Assembly (NCBI GenBank): GCA_013177805.1
Contig: JABLXU010000013.1
Coordinates: 90,081 to 154,080 of the forward strand
Origin: Candidatus Omnitrophota bacterium
Lineage (GTDB): Bacteria > Hinthialibacterota > Hinthialibacteria > Hinthialibacterales > Hinthialibacteraceae
Length of the DNA stretch: 64,000 nucleotides
Direction: 5' to 3'
Made by a program: the position numbers and the translations under genes. This document shows positions 17,799 to 26,870 of the stretch, piece by piece (the first letter of the stretch is position 1; each line of letters starts with the position of its first letter). The notes beneath the pieces were generated by a model. It had not been told where the DNA came from. It searched no databases and saw only the letters and a program-made list of their open reading frames with translations.

Positions 17799-19180
17799 CT
17801 GCTCAACGGTTTGTCATCCGGCTGTCCCTCCGCTGGATTCGCTTTGTGGGATGGGCTCTGTGCCTCCTGTCCGCCCCTCCCGCCACCCGGGCCGAGATCG
17901 TTATCCTCAAGGACGGAACCCGGTTGCACTGCGAAATTCAAGGAGAAACCCGCTCGCCGGATACCGGAATCCAATACTATCAGTTGAATATCAACGGCTC
18001 CTTGATTTGGCTGGCCAAGAGCGCGGTCGACCGCCTGGAACCTTCCACCCCGGTGGCGCCCGCCGGATCGGAAAACCCGGAATTGATGAAACGCCTGATC
18101 CAAGAAGGCACTCTAGTCCCCGCTCCGGCCGAAACCTTGGAGTTTGTCCAACCCCTGAAGCCCGCCAGCCAGACATTTTCCCTCCGCGCCGCGGATATCC
18201 GGGGCTGGGCGTATTTGTATGAGAATGAGGCGGCCATCGAGGAACGCCGGCGAATTCCCCTGCAGGCTGGTGACCCTGTGCCCCAAGGCCAAATTGTGCA
18301 GGTTTCGCCCAACACCCGCATGACCTTGGAGATGCCGGGCTTGGGAAAAATCGGCCTATACGGCGGGACCCGCATCCGGTTCAACGAAATCATATACAAC
18401 CGCGCCATTAAAAGTTACAAAGTGACCGCGCGGCTGGACCGCGGACGGATATGGATTCAGGTGCAGCCGGAAGGTCCCGCCGAAGGTACGGTGAATCTCA
18501 ATCTCAACTCGGTTACCACCAACATCCAGAACGGTCTCCTCTACGCGGAAACCGTTGAAAAAATCGGCGAACTGGATTTGATCTATGCCGAAGGACGGAA
18601 AGATTTGAATTTCTGGCGCAACCGCCCCGGGGAAGCACCCTACTCGGTATCCACCGGCCAGGTGTTGCGGGTGCGGCCGGGATTGAACCGCCTGCCCGTC
18701 GAACCGGCTTCTCAGGCCGAGGAGGTCCGGAAAAATGTGGCGCATTGGGCCGAGTGGCAACCCGAGGCCTTAGCAGTCCAACTGGATCTGGTTATCCCGC
18801 CGCTGATCACGTTCCCCTCCTACCGCGCCCTGCCGGCCCTGCATCCGTACGAGCTGATCCTGGATCAATCCCTGGTCATCCCCGCGGAAACCCGCAGCCT
18901 GGGCGAAATCCTGGCCGAGTACCGGAAAGCCCTTGAAACCTACAAATTCCACACCGGGCGCTATCCCGCCCCCGAACACGGCCTGGACGCCCTCGTGAAA
19001 AGCTACAACATTCCCGGCTGGAACGGGCCTTATATTCCACCCGAACTTCCCCGCCGGGATGTATGGGGTTCCGAGTTCGTGTACGAACTCTTTACCGAAA
19101 ACAACCGCCAATATGCGGGTGTGCGCAGCAAGGGCCCCAACCGCGAAGATGACAAGGGATTAGAAGACGATATCCGCTGA
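17795..19180 (+). CDS. Fusion protein: signal peptide, FecR-like region and GspG-like C-terminal domain
   Basis: 461 residues. The N-terminus has a signal peptide (FVGWALCLLSAPPATRAE), then a short DGTRLHCEI beta module. Residues about 150-280 resemble a FecR domain (IPLQAGDPVPQGQIVQVSPN, IRFNEIIYN, ARLDRGRIWIQVQPEG, ending in STGQVLRVRPG). The last about 85 residues match the soluble part of the major pseudopilin GspG: YRKALETYKFHTGRYPAPEH, GLDALV, GWNGPYIPPELPRRDVWGSE and a final GPNREDDKGLEDDI. The prepilin helix of GspG is absent. It is translationally coupled to larB (ATGA). Function is not known; this architecture is unusual to me. Confidence 0.82.
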   Translation: MTAQRFVIRLSLRWIRFVGWALCLLSAPPATRAEIVILKDGTRLHCEIQGETRSPDTGIQYYQLNINGSLIWLAKSAVDRLEPSTPVAPAGSENPELMKRLIQEGTLVPAPAETLEFVQPLKPASQTFSLRAADIRGWAYLYENEAAIEERRRIPLQAGDPVPQGQIVQVSPNTRMTLEMPGLGKIGLYGGTRIRFNEIIYNRAIKSYKVTARLDRGRIWIQVQPEGPAEGTVNLNLNSVTTNIQNGLLYAETVEKIGELDLIYAEGRKDLNFWRNRPGEAPYSVSTGQVLRVRPGLNRLPVEPASQAEEVRKNVAHWAEWQPEALAVQLDLVIPPLITFPSYRALPALHPYELILDQSLVIPAETRSLGEILAEYRKALETYKFHTGRYPAPEHGLDALVKSYNIPGWNGPYIPPELPRRDVWGSEFVYELFTENNRQYAGVRSKGPNREDDKGLEDDIR

Positions 19181-19184
19181 ACGC

Positions 19185-19243
19185 CGGGGTGGAATTCCGC
19201 GGATCACCCCGCCTAAAAAATTTTTGCGTAAAAAAATTTTTGG
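19185..19243. terminator. Bidirectional terminator between convergent genes
   Basis: CGGGGTG (19185-19191) pairs with CACCCCG (19205-19211) and is followed by two AAAAAATTTTT tracts, each self-complementary. It lies between the fusion gene (plus) and lptB (minus), so either transcript could end here. Confidence 0.65.
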
Positions 19244-19287
19244 TCACCGGATTGAGTCCCGGTGAACCGGTTCGCCTCCGTCACGCG

Positions 19288-20022
19288 TCATCGCGTCTTC
19301 TGGAAATAGAAATTCTCGCCGAGGTAGGTTTCGCGCACGATGGGATCATCAATGAGCTGCAGGGCGCTGCCCTGAGTGAGGATCACCCCTTGGTGCATGA
19401 TGTAGGCCCGGTCGGTGACTTCAAGCGTTTCGCGTACGCTATGATCGGTGATGAGTACGCCAATCTTGCGTTTTTTCATCTGCAAAATGATTTCCTGCAA
19501 CTCGCCTACCGCAATTGGGTCCACACCTGAAAACGGTTCATCCAATAGCAGGATGCGGGGGCGCGCGGCCAGTGCCCGGCAGATCTCCAACCGCCGCTTT
19601 TCCCCTCCCGAAAGGGTTTCCGCTTTCCTCCCGCACAGGCGCGCCAGCTCGGATTCCTCGAGCAAATTCTGGCAGGTGGTCTTACGTTCCTCCGCGGTCA
19701 TGGGCATGTTTTCCAACACCACCATGATGTTTTGCTCGACTGTAAGATTCCGGAAAATGGAAGGCTCCTGCGACAGGTAGCCGATGCCCATCCGCGCGCG
19801 GCGCGACAAGGGGCGGTGGGTGATATCAATCCCGTCCAGGCCGATGGTCCCCTGATCGGGCCGGACGATACCCATGATCATCCCAAAAGTGGTAGTCTTC
19901 CCCGCCCCGTTCGGCCCCAGCAGGCCCACAATCTCGCTGCTGGAAACCGACAGGCTCACATCGTTCACTACGGTTTTTTGTCCGTAGCGTTTCACCAGGT
20001 TATGGGCTCGCAATACCGCCAT
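19288..20022 (-). CDS. lptB: Lipopolysaccharide export ABC transporter ATP-binding protein
   Basis: 244 residues, the normal LptB length. It starts LRAHNLVKRYGQKTVVNDVS, with Walker A GLLGPNGAGKTTTF, Q-loop YLSQEPSIFRNLTVEQNI, signature LSGGEKRRLEICRALA, Walker B ILLLDEPFSGVDPIAV and H-loop LITDHSVRETL. The sequence RAYIMHQGVILTQGSA is typical of LptB. It drives LptFG in moving lipopolysaccharide from the inner membrane. It is the last gene of a minus-strand operon after a methyltransferase (18-base gap). The usual neighbours lptA/lptC/rpoN are absent here. Confidence 0.93.
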   Translation of the reverse strand: MAVLRAHNLVKRYGQKTVVNDVSLSVSSSEIVGLLGPNGAGKTTTFGMIMGIVRPDQGTIGLDGIDITHRPLSRRARMGIGYLSQEPSIFRNLTVEQNIMVVLENMPMTAEERKTTCQNLLEESELARLCGRKAETLSGGEKRRLEICRALAARPRILLLDEPFSGVDPIAVGELQEIILQMKKRKIGVLITDHSVRETLEVTDRAYIMHQGVILTQGSALQLIDDPIVRETYLGENFYFQKTR

Positions 20023-20040
20023 GGATTTCCTTAGTCCACC

Positions 20041-20871
20041 TTATCCCGCCGGGCGATGCGGTGTACGCGCCACCAGACCCATGTAAGGGGCGAAGTTGGG
20101 GGTCAACGCGACGATCACTTTGTTCCTCCAACTCATCGCGTGTCCCCGCTGCTCAATGACGCAGCCCCTGCCGTGCAGGTAACGGGCCAAGTCAATGGGA
20201 TTGGCCAGGTACACGCTGTCCGAATCGCCGCCGATTTCCCGTTCGGAGAGATCCGGCTCCCGGTACAAGAAGCCAGGGCGCGGCGAAAGCTTCTTTTTCC
20301 AGGATAGCCAAAGATTTTTTTTCAACCAGCCAAACGCCTGGGGGATCGTCTCCGCGAATACCGGCCGCCCTCGCCCGCCCAGCGCCATGCGCAATAAATC
20401 AAAAGCCGGTAGATAGGGCGAAAGCAGATTGGGCGAGTGAAACACCAAAAAACCGCCCGGTTTAAGCACCCGCAGGCACTCCTCCAGCAGCGAGGGAACG
20501 TCCGGCACATGCTCGATAAACTCGAACGCTGCCACCGCGTCGAAAATCCCGTCTCCGAACGGCAGCCGCAACGCGTCGCCGGCCAGCAGCTTTACATCCG
20601 GATCCTTCTGTTTTTCGACGCTCAGGAAAAGGGGCGAGAGATCCAGGCCGAAGGCCATGTAGCCGCGCTGTTCCAGCAGGCGGGCCGACAACCCTGTGCC
20701 GCAGCCCAGGTCGAGGATCCGCGCCGGCTTGGGCACGTGCCGTTCCACCAAAATCAAAAACGGTTCGAGAAACGCTTCATCATGGGTTTTCAGATCATCG
20801 CGGTACCGGAGGCTGGTTTGGTAATAGCGTTTTAACTGGCCGGCCACGGGGCTTTCGGAATGAGAGGTCAT
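20041..20871 (-). CDS. Class I SAM-dependent methyltransferase
   Basis: 276 residues. SAM motif I ARILDLGCGTGLSARLLE, motif II FGLDLSPL, LLAGDALRLPFGDGIFDAVA, then AFEFIEHVPDVPSLLEECLR and VLKPGGFLVFHSPN. The C-terminal third (SDSVYLANPIDLARYLHGRG) is typical of methyltransferases in polysaccharide or lipid glycan clusters. It lies nine bases after the nucleotide-sugar dehydrogenase and 18 before lptB, supporting a role in envelope glycan modification (inference). The substrate is not identifiable. Confidence 0.87.
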   Translation of the reverse strand: MTSHSESPVAGQLKRYYQTSLRYRDDLKTHDEAFLEPFLILVERHVPKPARILDLGCGTGLSARLLEQRGYMAFGLDLSPLFLSVEKQKDPDVKLLAGDALRLPFGDGIFDAVAAFEFIEHVPDVPSLLEECLRVLKPGGFLVFHSPNLLSPYLPAFDLLRMALGGRGRPVFAETIPQAFGWLKKNLWLSWKKKLSPRPGFLYREPDLSEREIGGDSDSVYLANPIDLARYLHGRGCVIEQRGHAMSWRNKVIVALTPNFAPYMGLVARTPHRPAG

Positions 20872-20880
20872 GATGAAGTA

Positions 20881-22209
20881 CTACGCCTTGACGATCTGTC
20901 CACGGGCATTTTTCACGTGCCGGGTGGCGTTGCGGGTGTCAACCACCAGGTCCGCGTGATCCGCCACCCATTGATAATCCACGCACGAATGATCGGTCAG
21001 AATCAACACCGCGTCATGCTCCCGCAACGCCGCCTCGGTCAAGGGGATCGAGGCCAGCCCCAGGTCACCCCGCCGCCCTTTGGGGTACCGGGGAACGTAC
21101 GGATCATGATATTGCACTTCCATTCCCCATTCCCGCAGCAATTCAACCACTTTGAGGGCGGGCGATTCGCGGACATCATCCACATCTTTTTTGTAGGCGA
21201 CCCCCAACACCAGAATGCGGGCGCCCTTGACCGCCAGGCCCTTTCCCGTCAACGCCTCGACAACTTTCATCACCACGTAGCGGGGCATGCCTGTGTTGAT
21301 CTCCCCCGCCAGTTCGATAAAACGGGTCGAAAACTCCACCTCGCGGGCTTTCCAGGTCAGATAAAAGGGATCGATGGGAATGCAATGCCCGCCCAGTCCC
21401 GGACCGGGATAGAACGGTTGATATCCGAAAGGCTTGCTTGAGGCCGCTTCGATGACTTCCCACACGTCGAGACGCATCCGGTCGCACAGCATTTTGAGCT
21501 CATTCACCAGCGCGATGTTCACCGCCCGGTAGATATTCTCCAACAACTTGGTCATTTCCGCCGCTTGGGTGGACGAGACGGGGATTACCCGGTCGAACAG
21601 TTGCCGGTATAACGCCGTGCCTGCCTCCAAGCAGGTGGGCGTGCACCCCCCGAATACCTTGGGAATCGTGCGGGTTGAGTAGTCCTTGCGGCCCGGATCC
21701 TCCCGCTCCGGCGAATAAGCCAGAAATACATCCAGACCAACTTTCATGCCGGTGGCCTCCAGGCGGGGGCGGATACGCTCTTCCGTGGTTCCCGGGTAGG
21801 TGGTGCTTTCGAGCACGATCAACTGACCGGCGCGCAAGTTAGCGGCGATGGCGGCGGCGGTCGCGTCCACGGCCGACAGATCCGGCTCGCGGTATTCATT
21901 CAATGGCGTGGGGACGCAGATGATAATGGCGTCAGCTTCCCGCAACCGCGTGTAATCCGTCGTCGCCTCAAACATTCCCCCATCCCGTAAGGTCTGGATC
22001 ATTGAGGAGGGTATATGATGGATATACGATTCTCCATGCTGGAGCTTTTCCACTTTGATGGGATCAATATCAAATCCGATGGTTTTGAAACCCGACCGGG
22101 TGGTTTCGAGGATGAACGGCAGGCCGACATACCCCAGTCCGATCACTCCCAACACCGCGCTTTGGCTTTTAAATTTTTCGATTAGTTGCTCTTTCATCAC
22201 CTTCATCAC
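20881..22209 (-). CDS. Nucleotide-sugar dehydrogenase (UDP-HexNAc/UDP-Glc 6-dehydrogenase family)
   Basis: 442 residues, three-domain UDPGDH fold. NAD-binding start VLGVIGLGYVGLPFILE; ADAIIICVPTPLNEY; VLESTTYPGTTEE; central AEMTKLLENIYRAVNIALVN; catalytic cysteine in PGPGLGGHCIPIDPFYL; C-terminal VLGVAYKKDVDDVRESPA. It oxidises C6 of a UDP-sugar to the uronate. The motif set is closest to the WbpA/WecC subgroup (UDP-GlcNAc 6-dehydrogenase); the precise sugar is uncertain. First gene of the operon with a methyltransferase and lptB. The start may be at MMKVM or two codons later. Confidence 0.92.
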   Translation of the reverse strand: MMKVMKEQLIEKFKSQSAVLGVIGLGYVGLPFILETTRSGFKTIGFDIDPIKVEKLQHGESYIHHIPSSMIQTLRDGGMFEATTDYTRLREADAIIICVPTPLNEYREPDLSAVDATAAAIAANLRAGQLIVLESTTYPGTTEERIRPRLEATGMKVGLDVFLAYSPEREDPGRKDYSTRTIPKVFGGCTPTCLEAGTALYRQLFDRVIPVSSTQAAEMTKLLENIYRAVNIALVNELKMLCDRMRLDVWEVIEAASSKPFGYQPFYPGPGLGGHCIPIDPFYLTWKAREVEFSTRFIELAGEINTGMPRYVVMKVVEALTGKGLAVKGARILVLGVAYKKDVDDVRESPALKVVELLREWGMEVQYHDPYVPRYPKGRRGDLGLASIPLTEAALREHDAVLILTDHSCVDYQWVADHADLVVDTRNATRHVKNARGQIVKA

Positions 22210-22421
22210 CGGTTGCCGTCCTGTTCCGCGAATGTCTGCGATCCCGCCTATCCGAACAAAGATTTCCCCTCGGTCTGCGGACCGTCCATCGTTTTGAACA
22301 CTTGACTTATCGCCATCCTGAATGAGACTGAAATGTCAAGAGATCATCTTGGTCGATCGGCTCGGGGGCGTCAAGTTGCGCAAGGGCCAAGGATGCACAC
22401 TCTTCGGTGAGGTGGTTAAAA

Positions 22422-22895
22422 ATGAATAAGAAACCTGCTTCCGGTGAAGCCCAGAAAATCATAGCCACCAACCGCAAGGCCCGGCACCTGTATCATATCC
22501 TGGAAACCTTCCAGGCGGGGATCGTGCTGAAAGGCACCGAGGTCAAAGCCATCCGGGAGGGGCGCGCCAATCTTCAAGAAGGCTACGCCGCCATACAAAA
22601 CGGCGAACTTTACCTGATGGATTGCCACATCAGCCCCTATTCCCATGCCAGTTTTGACAACCACGATCCCCTGCGCCCCCGCAAACTGCTGATGCACAAG
22701 CGCGAAATCGCCCGGTTGTTCGGAAAAATTCAGGCCAAGGGTTTCACCCTGATCCCCTTGAAAATGTATTTTGTCCGGGGCAAGGTCAAAGTGGATCTCG
22801 CTCTGGCCCGAGGGAAAAAGATGTGGGACAAGCGCGAGGACGTCAAGCGCCGGGACATCGAACGCGATCTGCGGCAAAATCAAAAATACACGTGA
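22422..22895 (+). CDS. smpB: SsrA-binding protein
   Basis: 157 residues from ATG 22422 (GGTGAGGTGG upstream); an in-frame GTG at 22407 overlaps this site. Signature regions: IIATNRKARHLYHILETFQA, GIVLKGTEVKAIREGRANL, LYLMDCHISPYSHASFDNHD, RKLLMHKREIARL, FTLIPLKMYFVRGKVKVDLA and basic tail KKMWDKREDVKRRDIERDL. SmpB binds tmRNA for ribosome rescue. tmRNA itself is not seen in the window. It is divergent from the nucleotide-sugar dehydrogenase. Confidence 0.96.
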   Translation: MNKKPASGEAQKIIATNRKARHLYHILETFQAGIVLKGTEVKAIREGRANLQEGYAAIQNGELYLMDCHISPYSHASFDNHDPLRPRKLLMHKREIARLFGKIQAKGFTLIPLKMYFVRGKVKVDLALARGKKMWDKREDVKRRDIERDLRQNQKYT

Positions 22896-22993
22896 GTTTT
22901 AAGTTCCATTATGATTTCCAACGTCGCCTATAACAGCAAGTAGAAACTATTGAACCGTGATACGGATCTTCTGTAGGGCGCCCTTTCAGGCTT

Positions 22994-23036
22994 TCCCTCA
23001 CCCTGGCCCTCTCCCAGAGGGAGAGGGAAGTTGGGG
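22994..23036. repeat. Interspersed palindromic repeat, copy B
   Basis: TCCCTCACCCTGGCCCTCTC continues into CCAGAGGGAGAGGGAAGTTG. Inverted-repeat family member, 143 bases before copy C. The rest of 22896-23264 shows no gene. Confidence 0.75.
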
Positions 23037-23178
23037 CAGTACACTCAAGCCCGATCCATTGAAAACCGATCACCCCCTTAGGAAAATGTACGTGCTTGCC
23101 GGATGAGCCTTAATTTTAAGATGACCCAGTATCGCGTTAGTCTCTTTGATTCGAATCAGGTTCTGGAACACGAACCCG

Positions 23179-23226
23179 TTCCCTCACCCCAACCCTCTCC
23201 CTCCGGGAGAGGATTGGGGTGAGGGA
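23179..23226. repeat. Interspersed palindromic repeat, copy C (most complete)
   Basis: Left arm TTCCCTCACCCCAACCCTCT, then CCCTCCGGGAGAGG and right arm ATTGGGGTGAGGGA. The outer and inner arms pair almost perfectly, making this the clearest copy of the family. Confidence 0.8.
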
Positions 23227-23264
23227 AAAACCATTACCATCAAGAAACCTTCCTTAGACATTGG

Positions 23265-23990
23265 ATGATGAATACCACGAATTCCTGGCTTCCCTTTCTC
23301 GCCTCCCTCCCCGCGTATCTCTATATCCAACTGGTCGGAAAAACCAACCGGTTCCGATGCGTGGGGCCGAATTATCATGATTTACTCAAGCAGAAGCAGG
23401 GTCCCTTTCTCTTCGCCCTCTGGCACAGCCGGGTCATGATCCCGGTCTATCATGTCCGGGGGAAACAGGTCGCGGTGATCGTCAGCCGCAGCCGGGATGG
23501 CGAATACATCGCCCAGGTAATGAAACGCTTCCGCATCCACGCCACCCGCGGCTCCGCCTTCCGGTCGGGAACGGAAGGGCTTCTCGGCCTCGTCCATTGG
23601 CTCAAAAACGGAGGCCATGCCGTGGTTCCCGCCGATGGTCCCCGGGGACCGCGGGAGGTGATCCAGCCGGGCATCATTCAGCTCGCCCGCCTGACGGGTG
23701 TGCCCATTACCCCCATCTGCCTCTCCGCCTCCCGGTGCCACCGTTTCAACAGCTGGGACCGCTTTGTGCTTCCCTACCCCTTCGGCACCATCTACCTGGC
23801 TTCCAGTGAACCGATCCCTATCCCCCGCGATCTGCCCCGCTCCGAATTCGAAGCCAAACGCTTGGAACTCGAGCAGGCCATGCGCCACGTTACGGAAATC
23901 GCCGATGCCCTGGCGGCCGGGAACAATGAATTCCTCACACGGGAGGGTATTCCTTCAACACTCCGCGATACACCTCTTCAAGATCCCTGA
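23265..23990 (+). CDS. Lysophospholipid acyltransferase family protein (DUF374)
   Basis: 241 residues. The DUF374 pattern is clear: PFLFALWHSRVMIPVYHVRG, VAVIVSRSRDGEYIAQVMKR, ATRGSAFRSGTEGLLGLV, GHAVVPADGPRGPREVIQPG and LARLTGVPITPICLSAS. The H residue of LWHSR occupies the place of the HX4D acyltransferase histidine. An N-terminal hydrophobic stretch (WLPFLASLPAYLYIQLVG) suggests inner-membrane association. The likely role is acylation of lipid A or a phospholipid. Its 3' end overlaps the convergent glycosyltransferase by 56 bases. Confidence 0.9.
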   Translation: MMNTTNSWLPFLASLPAYLYIQLVGKTNRFRCVGPNYHDLLKQKQGPFLFALWHSRVMIPVYHVRGKQVAVIVSRSRDGEYIAQVMKRFRIHATRGSAFRSGTEGLLGLVHWLKNGGHAVVPADGPRGPREVIQPGIIQLARLTGVPITPICLSASRCHRFNSWDRFVLPYPFGTIYLASSEPIPIPRDLPRSEFEAKRLELEQAMRHVTEIADALAAGNNEFLTREGIPSTLRDTPLQDP

Positions 23991-25077
23991 CTGTTTCATC
24001 AAAATTGAAACACTCCCACGCCCGCCGCCGCGCCCCTGCCGACAATTTCTCCCGCAGACCCTCTTCCCGCAATATCCGGCAAATCGCTTCCGATAACGCC
24101 CGGGGATCGCGGGGGGGCACCACCAGACCGGATACCCCCTCTTTATTGACGTGGCGCACCCCGGTAGGCAGATCGGTGGTAATCACCGGGCAGCCCCGCT
24201 CCATGGCCTCCAGGAGCACATAACCAAACGCCTCGTTGCGGGAAATCGAGGGCAACACCAGCACCGTGGCCGCCTGGTACAAGGCCGCCTTTTCTTCCTC
24301 ACTCACGGTTCCCCAAAAGCGGACACCGCCTTCCGGGCGAATCCGTTCTGCCTGGCGTTGGAGTTTTTCCCGCAAGGGGCCCTCCCCCGCGATCCACAAC
24401 GCGGCAGGAATGGATTGCATCGCCTCGATCAAAAAACGCAACCCTTTGTACCCCACCAGACGGCCGACGAACAATATTATCGGCTGCCCCGCGGCGGAGC
24501 GAATCTGTTCCGCCAAGGCTTGCACGCGCGTTTCATTCAACAAGGGATCAGGAGAGACCGCGAGCGGGATCACCCGGCATTTCTCCCGGTGGCGGCGCAA
24601 CGCGCGGGAATGCCGCAATACAGTTTCGGATGTAACGATTACGGCCGCGCACCGGCGCAGAAAACGCTGTTCGAAACGCATGAACAATGGCCTTAGCCAC
24701 CATTGCCGTACAATATCACTGTGCCAGGTGCATACCACCGGCACCGTTTCCGGTACCGCCCACGCTGTCCACCATCCCAGCGGAAAAGGGACGTGCACAT
24801 GCAACAACTCCGGCTGCAATTCATGGAGACGGTGAAAAAACCGGGTTACAATCGGTTGAGACAAGATCCGGCCCCATTGCGGCGCGCGGAGGACGCGGAC
24901 GCCATTGACAACCTCGCGGGTTTCATACCATCCGGGATTACAGACCAGCGCCGATACCCGCCATCCGCGTTCCACTAAGGCTTCACTCATGTCCCGGACA
25001 TGCCGCTCGATCCCGCCGATCCAGGGCGGATACGCCTTGTTGACCATGACAATGTGCGGGTGAGAGGCCTCGGTCAT
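23935..25077 (-). CDS. Glycosyltransferase family 4-type (GT-B)
   Basis: 380 residues from ATG 25077 (MTEASHPHIVMVNKAYPPWI); a longer frame to 25131 is not needed. N-terminal GGIERHVRDMSEALVERGW is the acceptor-side glycine loop; the C-terminal half has ILFVGRLVGYKGLRFLIEAM, LWIAGEGPL and the E-x7-E motif region SRNEAFGYVLLEAMERGCPV. It transfers a sugar from a nucleotide donor in glycan synthesis. Cytoplasmic or peripheral to the membrane. It converges with and overlaps the DUF374 acyltransferase, another envelope gene. Confidence 0.92.
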   Translation of the reverse strand: MTEASHPHIVMVNKAYPPWIGGIERHVRDMSEALVERGWRVSALVCNPGWYETREVVNGVRVLRAPQWGRILSQPIVTRFFHRLHELQPELLHVHVPFPLGWWTAWAVPETVPVVCTWHSDIVRQWWLRPLFMRFEQRFLRRCAAVIVTSETVLRHSRALRRHREKCRVIPLAVSPDPLLNETRVQALAEQIRSAAGQPIILFVGRLVGYKGLRFLIEAMQSIPAALWIAGEGPLREKLQRQAERIRPEGGVRFWGTVSEEEKAALYQAATVLVLPSISRNEAFGYVLLEAMERGCPVITTDLPTGVRHVNKEGVSGLVVPPRDPRALSEAICRILREEGLREKLSAGARRRAWECFNFDETVRDLEEVYRGVLKEYPPV

Positions 25078-25189
25078 CGTGCCAATTATGGGCCGTGGTG
25101 CGATGGATTCCCGCCAAGCGTTGCCTTGCACGGGGGAGCCACTGGATTACACTTCATGCATCACCATATCACGTGGAGGCATATCAATC

Positions 25190-26599
25190 ATGTCCCGGTC
25201 GAAAACTTTGGGTGAACTCCGGGCTGAAAAGTATCAAACCCGTCCGGTCAAGGAGGAATTACGGTCGAACCTGGTTCAAAAACTCAAATCCAAACAATGT
25301 CTGTTTCCCGGGATCATCGGATATGACCATACCGTGATCCCTCAGATCATCAACGCCATCCTTTCCCGGCATGACATGATTTTCTTGGGATTGCGCGGCC
25401 AGGCCAAAAGCCGGATCATCCGCCAGCTGCCTTCCCTTCTGGATGAGTACATCCCCATCGTCGCGGGCAGCGAAATCAACGACGATCCCTATCATCCCAT
25501 CTCCAAGTACGCACGGGACCTCATTGCCCAGCGGGGAGACGAAACCCCCATCGACTGGATTTCTGCGGAGGAACGCTACAAAGAAAAACTGGCCACCCCC
25601 GATGTCACCATCGCCGACCTGATCGGCGATATCGACCCCATCAAAGCCGCCAAACACCGGTTGGATTTGTCCGATGAGGAAGCCATTTCGTTCGGACTCA
25701 TTCCCCGATCCAACCGGGGCATCTTTGCGATTAACGAACTGCCCGACTTGTCGCCCAAGATCCAAGTCGGCCTGTTCAACATTATGCAGGAACGTGACAT
25801 TCAAATCCGGGGTTATTCCATCCGCCTGCCCCTGGACGTCTTTCTGGTTTACAGCGCCAATCCCCAGGACTACACCAACCGCGGGCGTATCGTCACGCCG
25901 CTCAAGGACCGCATCGGCTCGGAAATCCGCACCCATTATCCGCTCACCCGCGAGGAAGGCATGGCCATCACCGACCAGGAAGCCCGCATCAACAACCGGG
26001 ACGGGATGGAAATCATCGTGCCTCATTTCATCAAGCAGATCGTGGAAGAGATCGCCCGCGCCGCCCGCGAAAACAAGGACGTGGAACAAAGTTCCGGCAT
26101 CAGCGCCCGCTTCTCCATCACCTGCATGGAAAATCTGGTCAGCAGCGCTGAACGCCGCGCCCTGCTCAACGGCGAGCGGGTGATTTGTCCCCGCGCCAGC
26201 GACTTGATTTATATGCTCCCCGCCATGACCGGCAAGATGGAACTCAGCTACTCCGGGGAAGAACGCGGCTCCGAGCAGGTGGCCCGCCGGCTCATCCGGC
26301 AGGCCGTGCGCGTGATTTTCAACGAATATTTCGGCCATGACGATTGCCAAAGCACTATCGACTGGTTCCACGAGGAAAACCGCTGCTTTATGCTCCACGA
26401 TAACATGCCCGCGACCGAAATCATCGCTCTGGCGGAACAAGTGCGGGGACTGACCGGCCGGGTCAAGGCCTATTTGAAAAACGATCCCCTCCAACGCCCC
26501 GAAGTGTTGGCTTCCGGCATCGAATTCATGCTCGAAGGCCTCTTCGCCCACAAACGGTTGAGCAAAACCGAAATGCACGGACAAGTAAGATATGGATGA
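25190..26599 (+). CDS. AAA+ ATPase of the MoxR/magnesium-chelatase type
   Basis: 469 residues from ATG 25190 (GGAGG 11 bases upstream). Walker A region FLGLRGQAKSRIIRQLPSLL, then a long insertion with GSEINDDPYHPISKYARDLI, and Walker B region RGIFAINELPDLSPKIQ, where Asn replaces the usual Asp; from memory this is normal for the subgroup. YSANPQDYTNRGRIVTPLKD and IGSEIRTHYPLTREEG follow, with sensor 2 region SGISARFSITCMENL. It probably forms a hexameric remodeller together with the VWA protein encoded next. Target unknown. Confidence 0.9.
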   Translation: MSRSKTLGELRAEKYQTRPVKEELRSNLVQKLKSKQCLFPGIIGYDHTVIPQIINAILSRHDMIFLGLRGQAKSRIIRQLPSLLDEYIPIVAGSEINDDPYHPISKYARDLIAQRGDETPIDWISAEERYKEKLATPDVTIADLIGDIDPIKAAKHRLDLSDEEAISFGLIPRSNRGIFAINELPDLSPKIQVGLFNIMQERDIQIRGYSIRLPLDVFLVYSANPQDYTNRGRIVTPLKDRIGSEIRTHYPLTREEGMAITDQEARINNRDGMEIIVPHFIKQIVEEIARAARENKDVEQSSGISARFSITCMENLVSSAERRALLNGERVICPRASDLIYMLPAMTGKMELSYSGEERGSEQVARRLIRQAVRVIFNEYFGHDDCQSTIDWFHEENRCFMLHDNMPATEIIALAEQVRGLTGRVKAYLKNDPLQRPEVLASGIEFMLEGLFAHKRLSKTEMHGQVRYG

Positions 26600-26731
26600 G
26601 GAGGATGGAATTTCAAGTCTTTATGCCAGATCTTTATGCCAGCCATTCCCATAAAAGGATGGCATCCCCGCGTAAGAGGAGATCCAGGAGAGCCAAAACG
26701 TCATCCTTAGGCTAGACAATATCGGTGGCTT

Positions 26732-26776
26732 TTTCCTACCCAGGCTCTCTCCCACAGGGGAGGGAGCGGGAGGGCG
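26732..26776. repeat. Interspersed palindromic repeat, copy D (degenerate)
   Basis: CTACCCAGGCTCTCTCCCAC followed by AGGGGAGGGAGCGGGAGGGC. Diverged member of the same family, in the 271-base gap between the AAA+ and VWA genes, which otherwise shows no gene. Confidence 0.55.
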
Positions 26777-26870
26777 AACCTTCGGGTGAACCGCCACGAC
26801 AAGATAAGATCCCTTGGCATAACTCCACTTGGCGGGAACCTCGCCCTCACCCTATCCAACGAGGTCAATC

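Noticed and set aside
23145..23165. GATTCGAATC, resembling a tRNA T-arm
   Set aside because: No acceptor or anticodon arms can be drawn around it; it is only a short palindrome.
25259..26584. Minus-strand open frame of 441 codons
   Set aside because: Antisense of the AAA+ gene, with no recognisable protein features.
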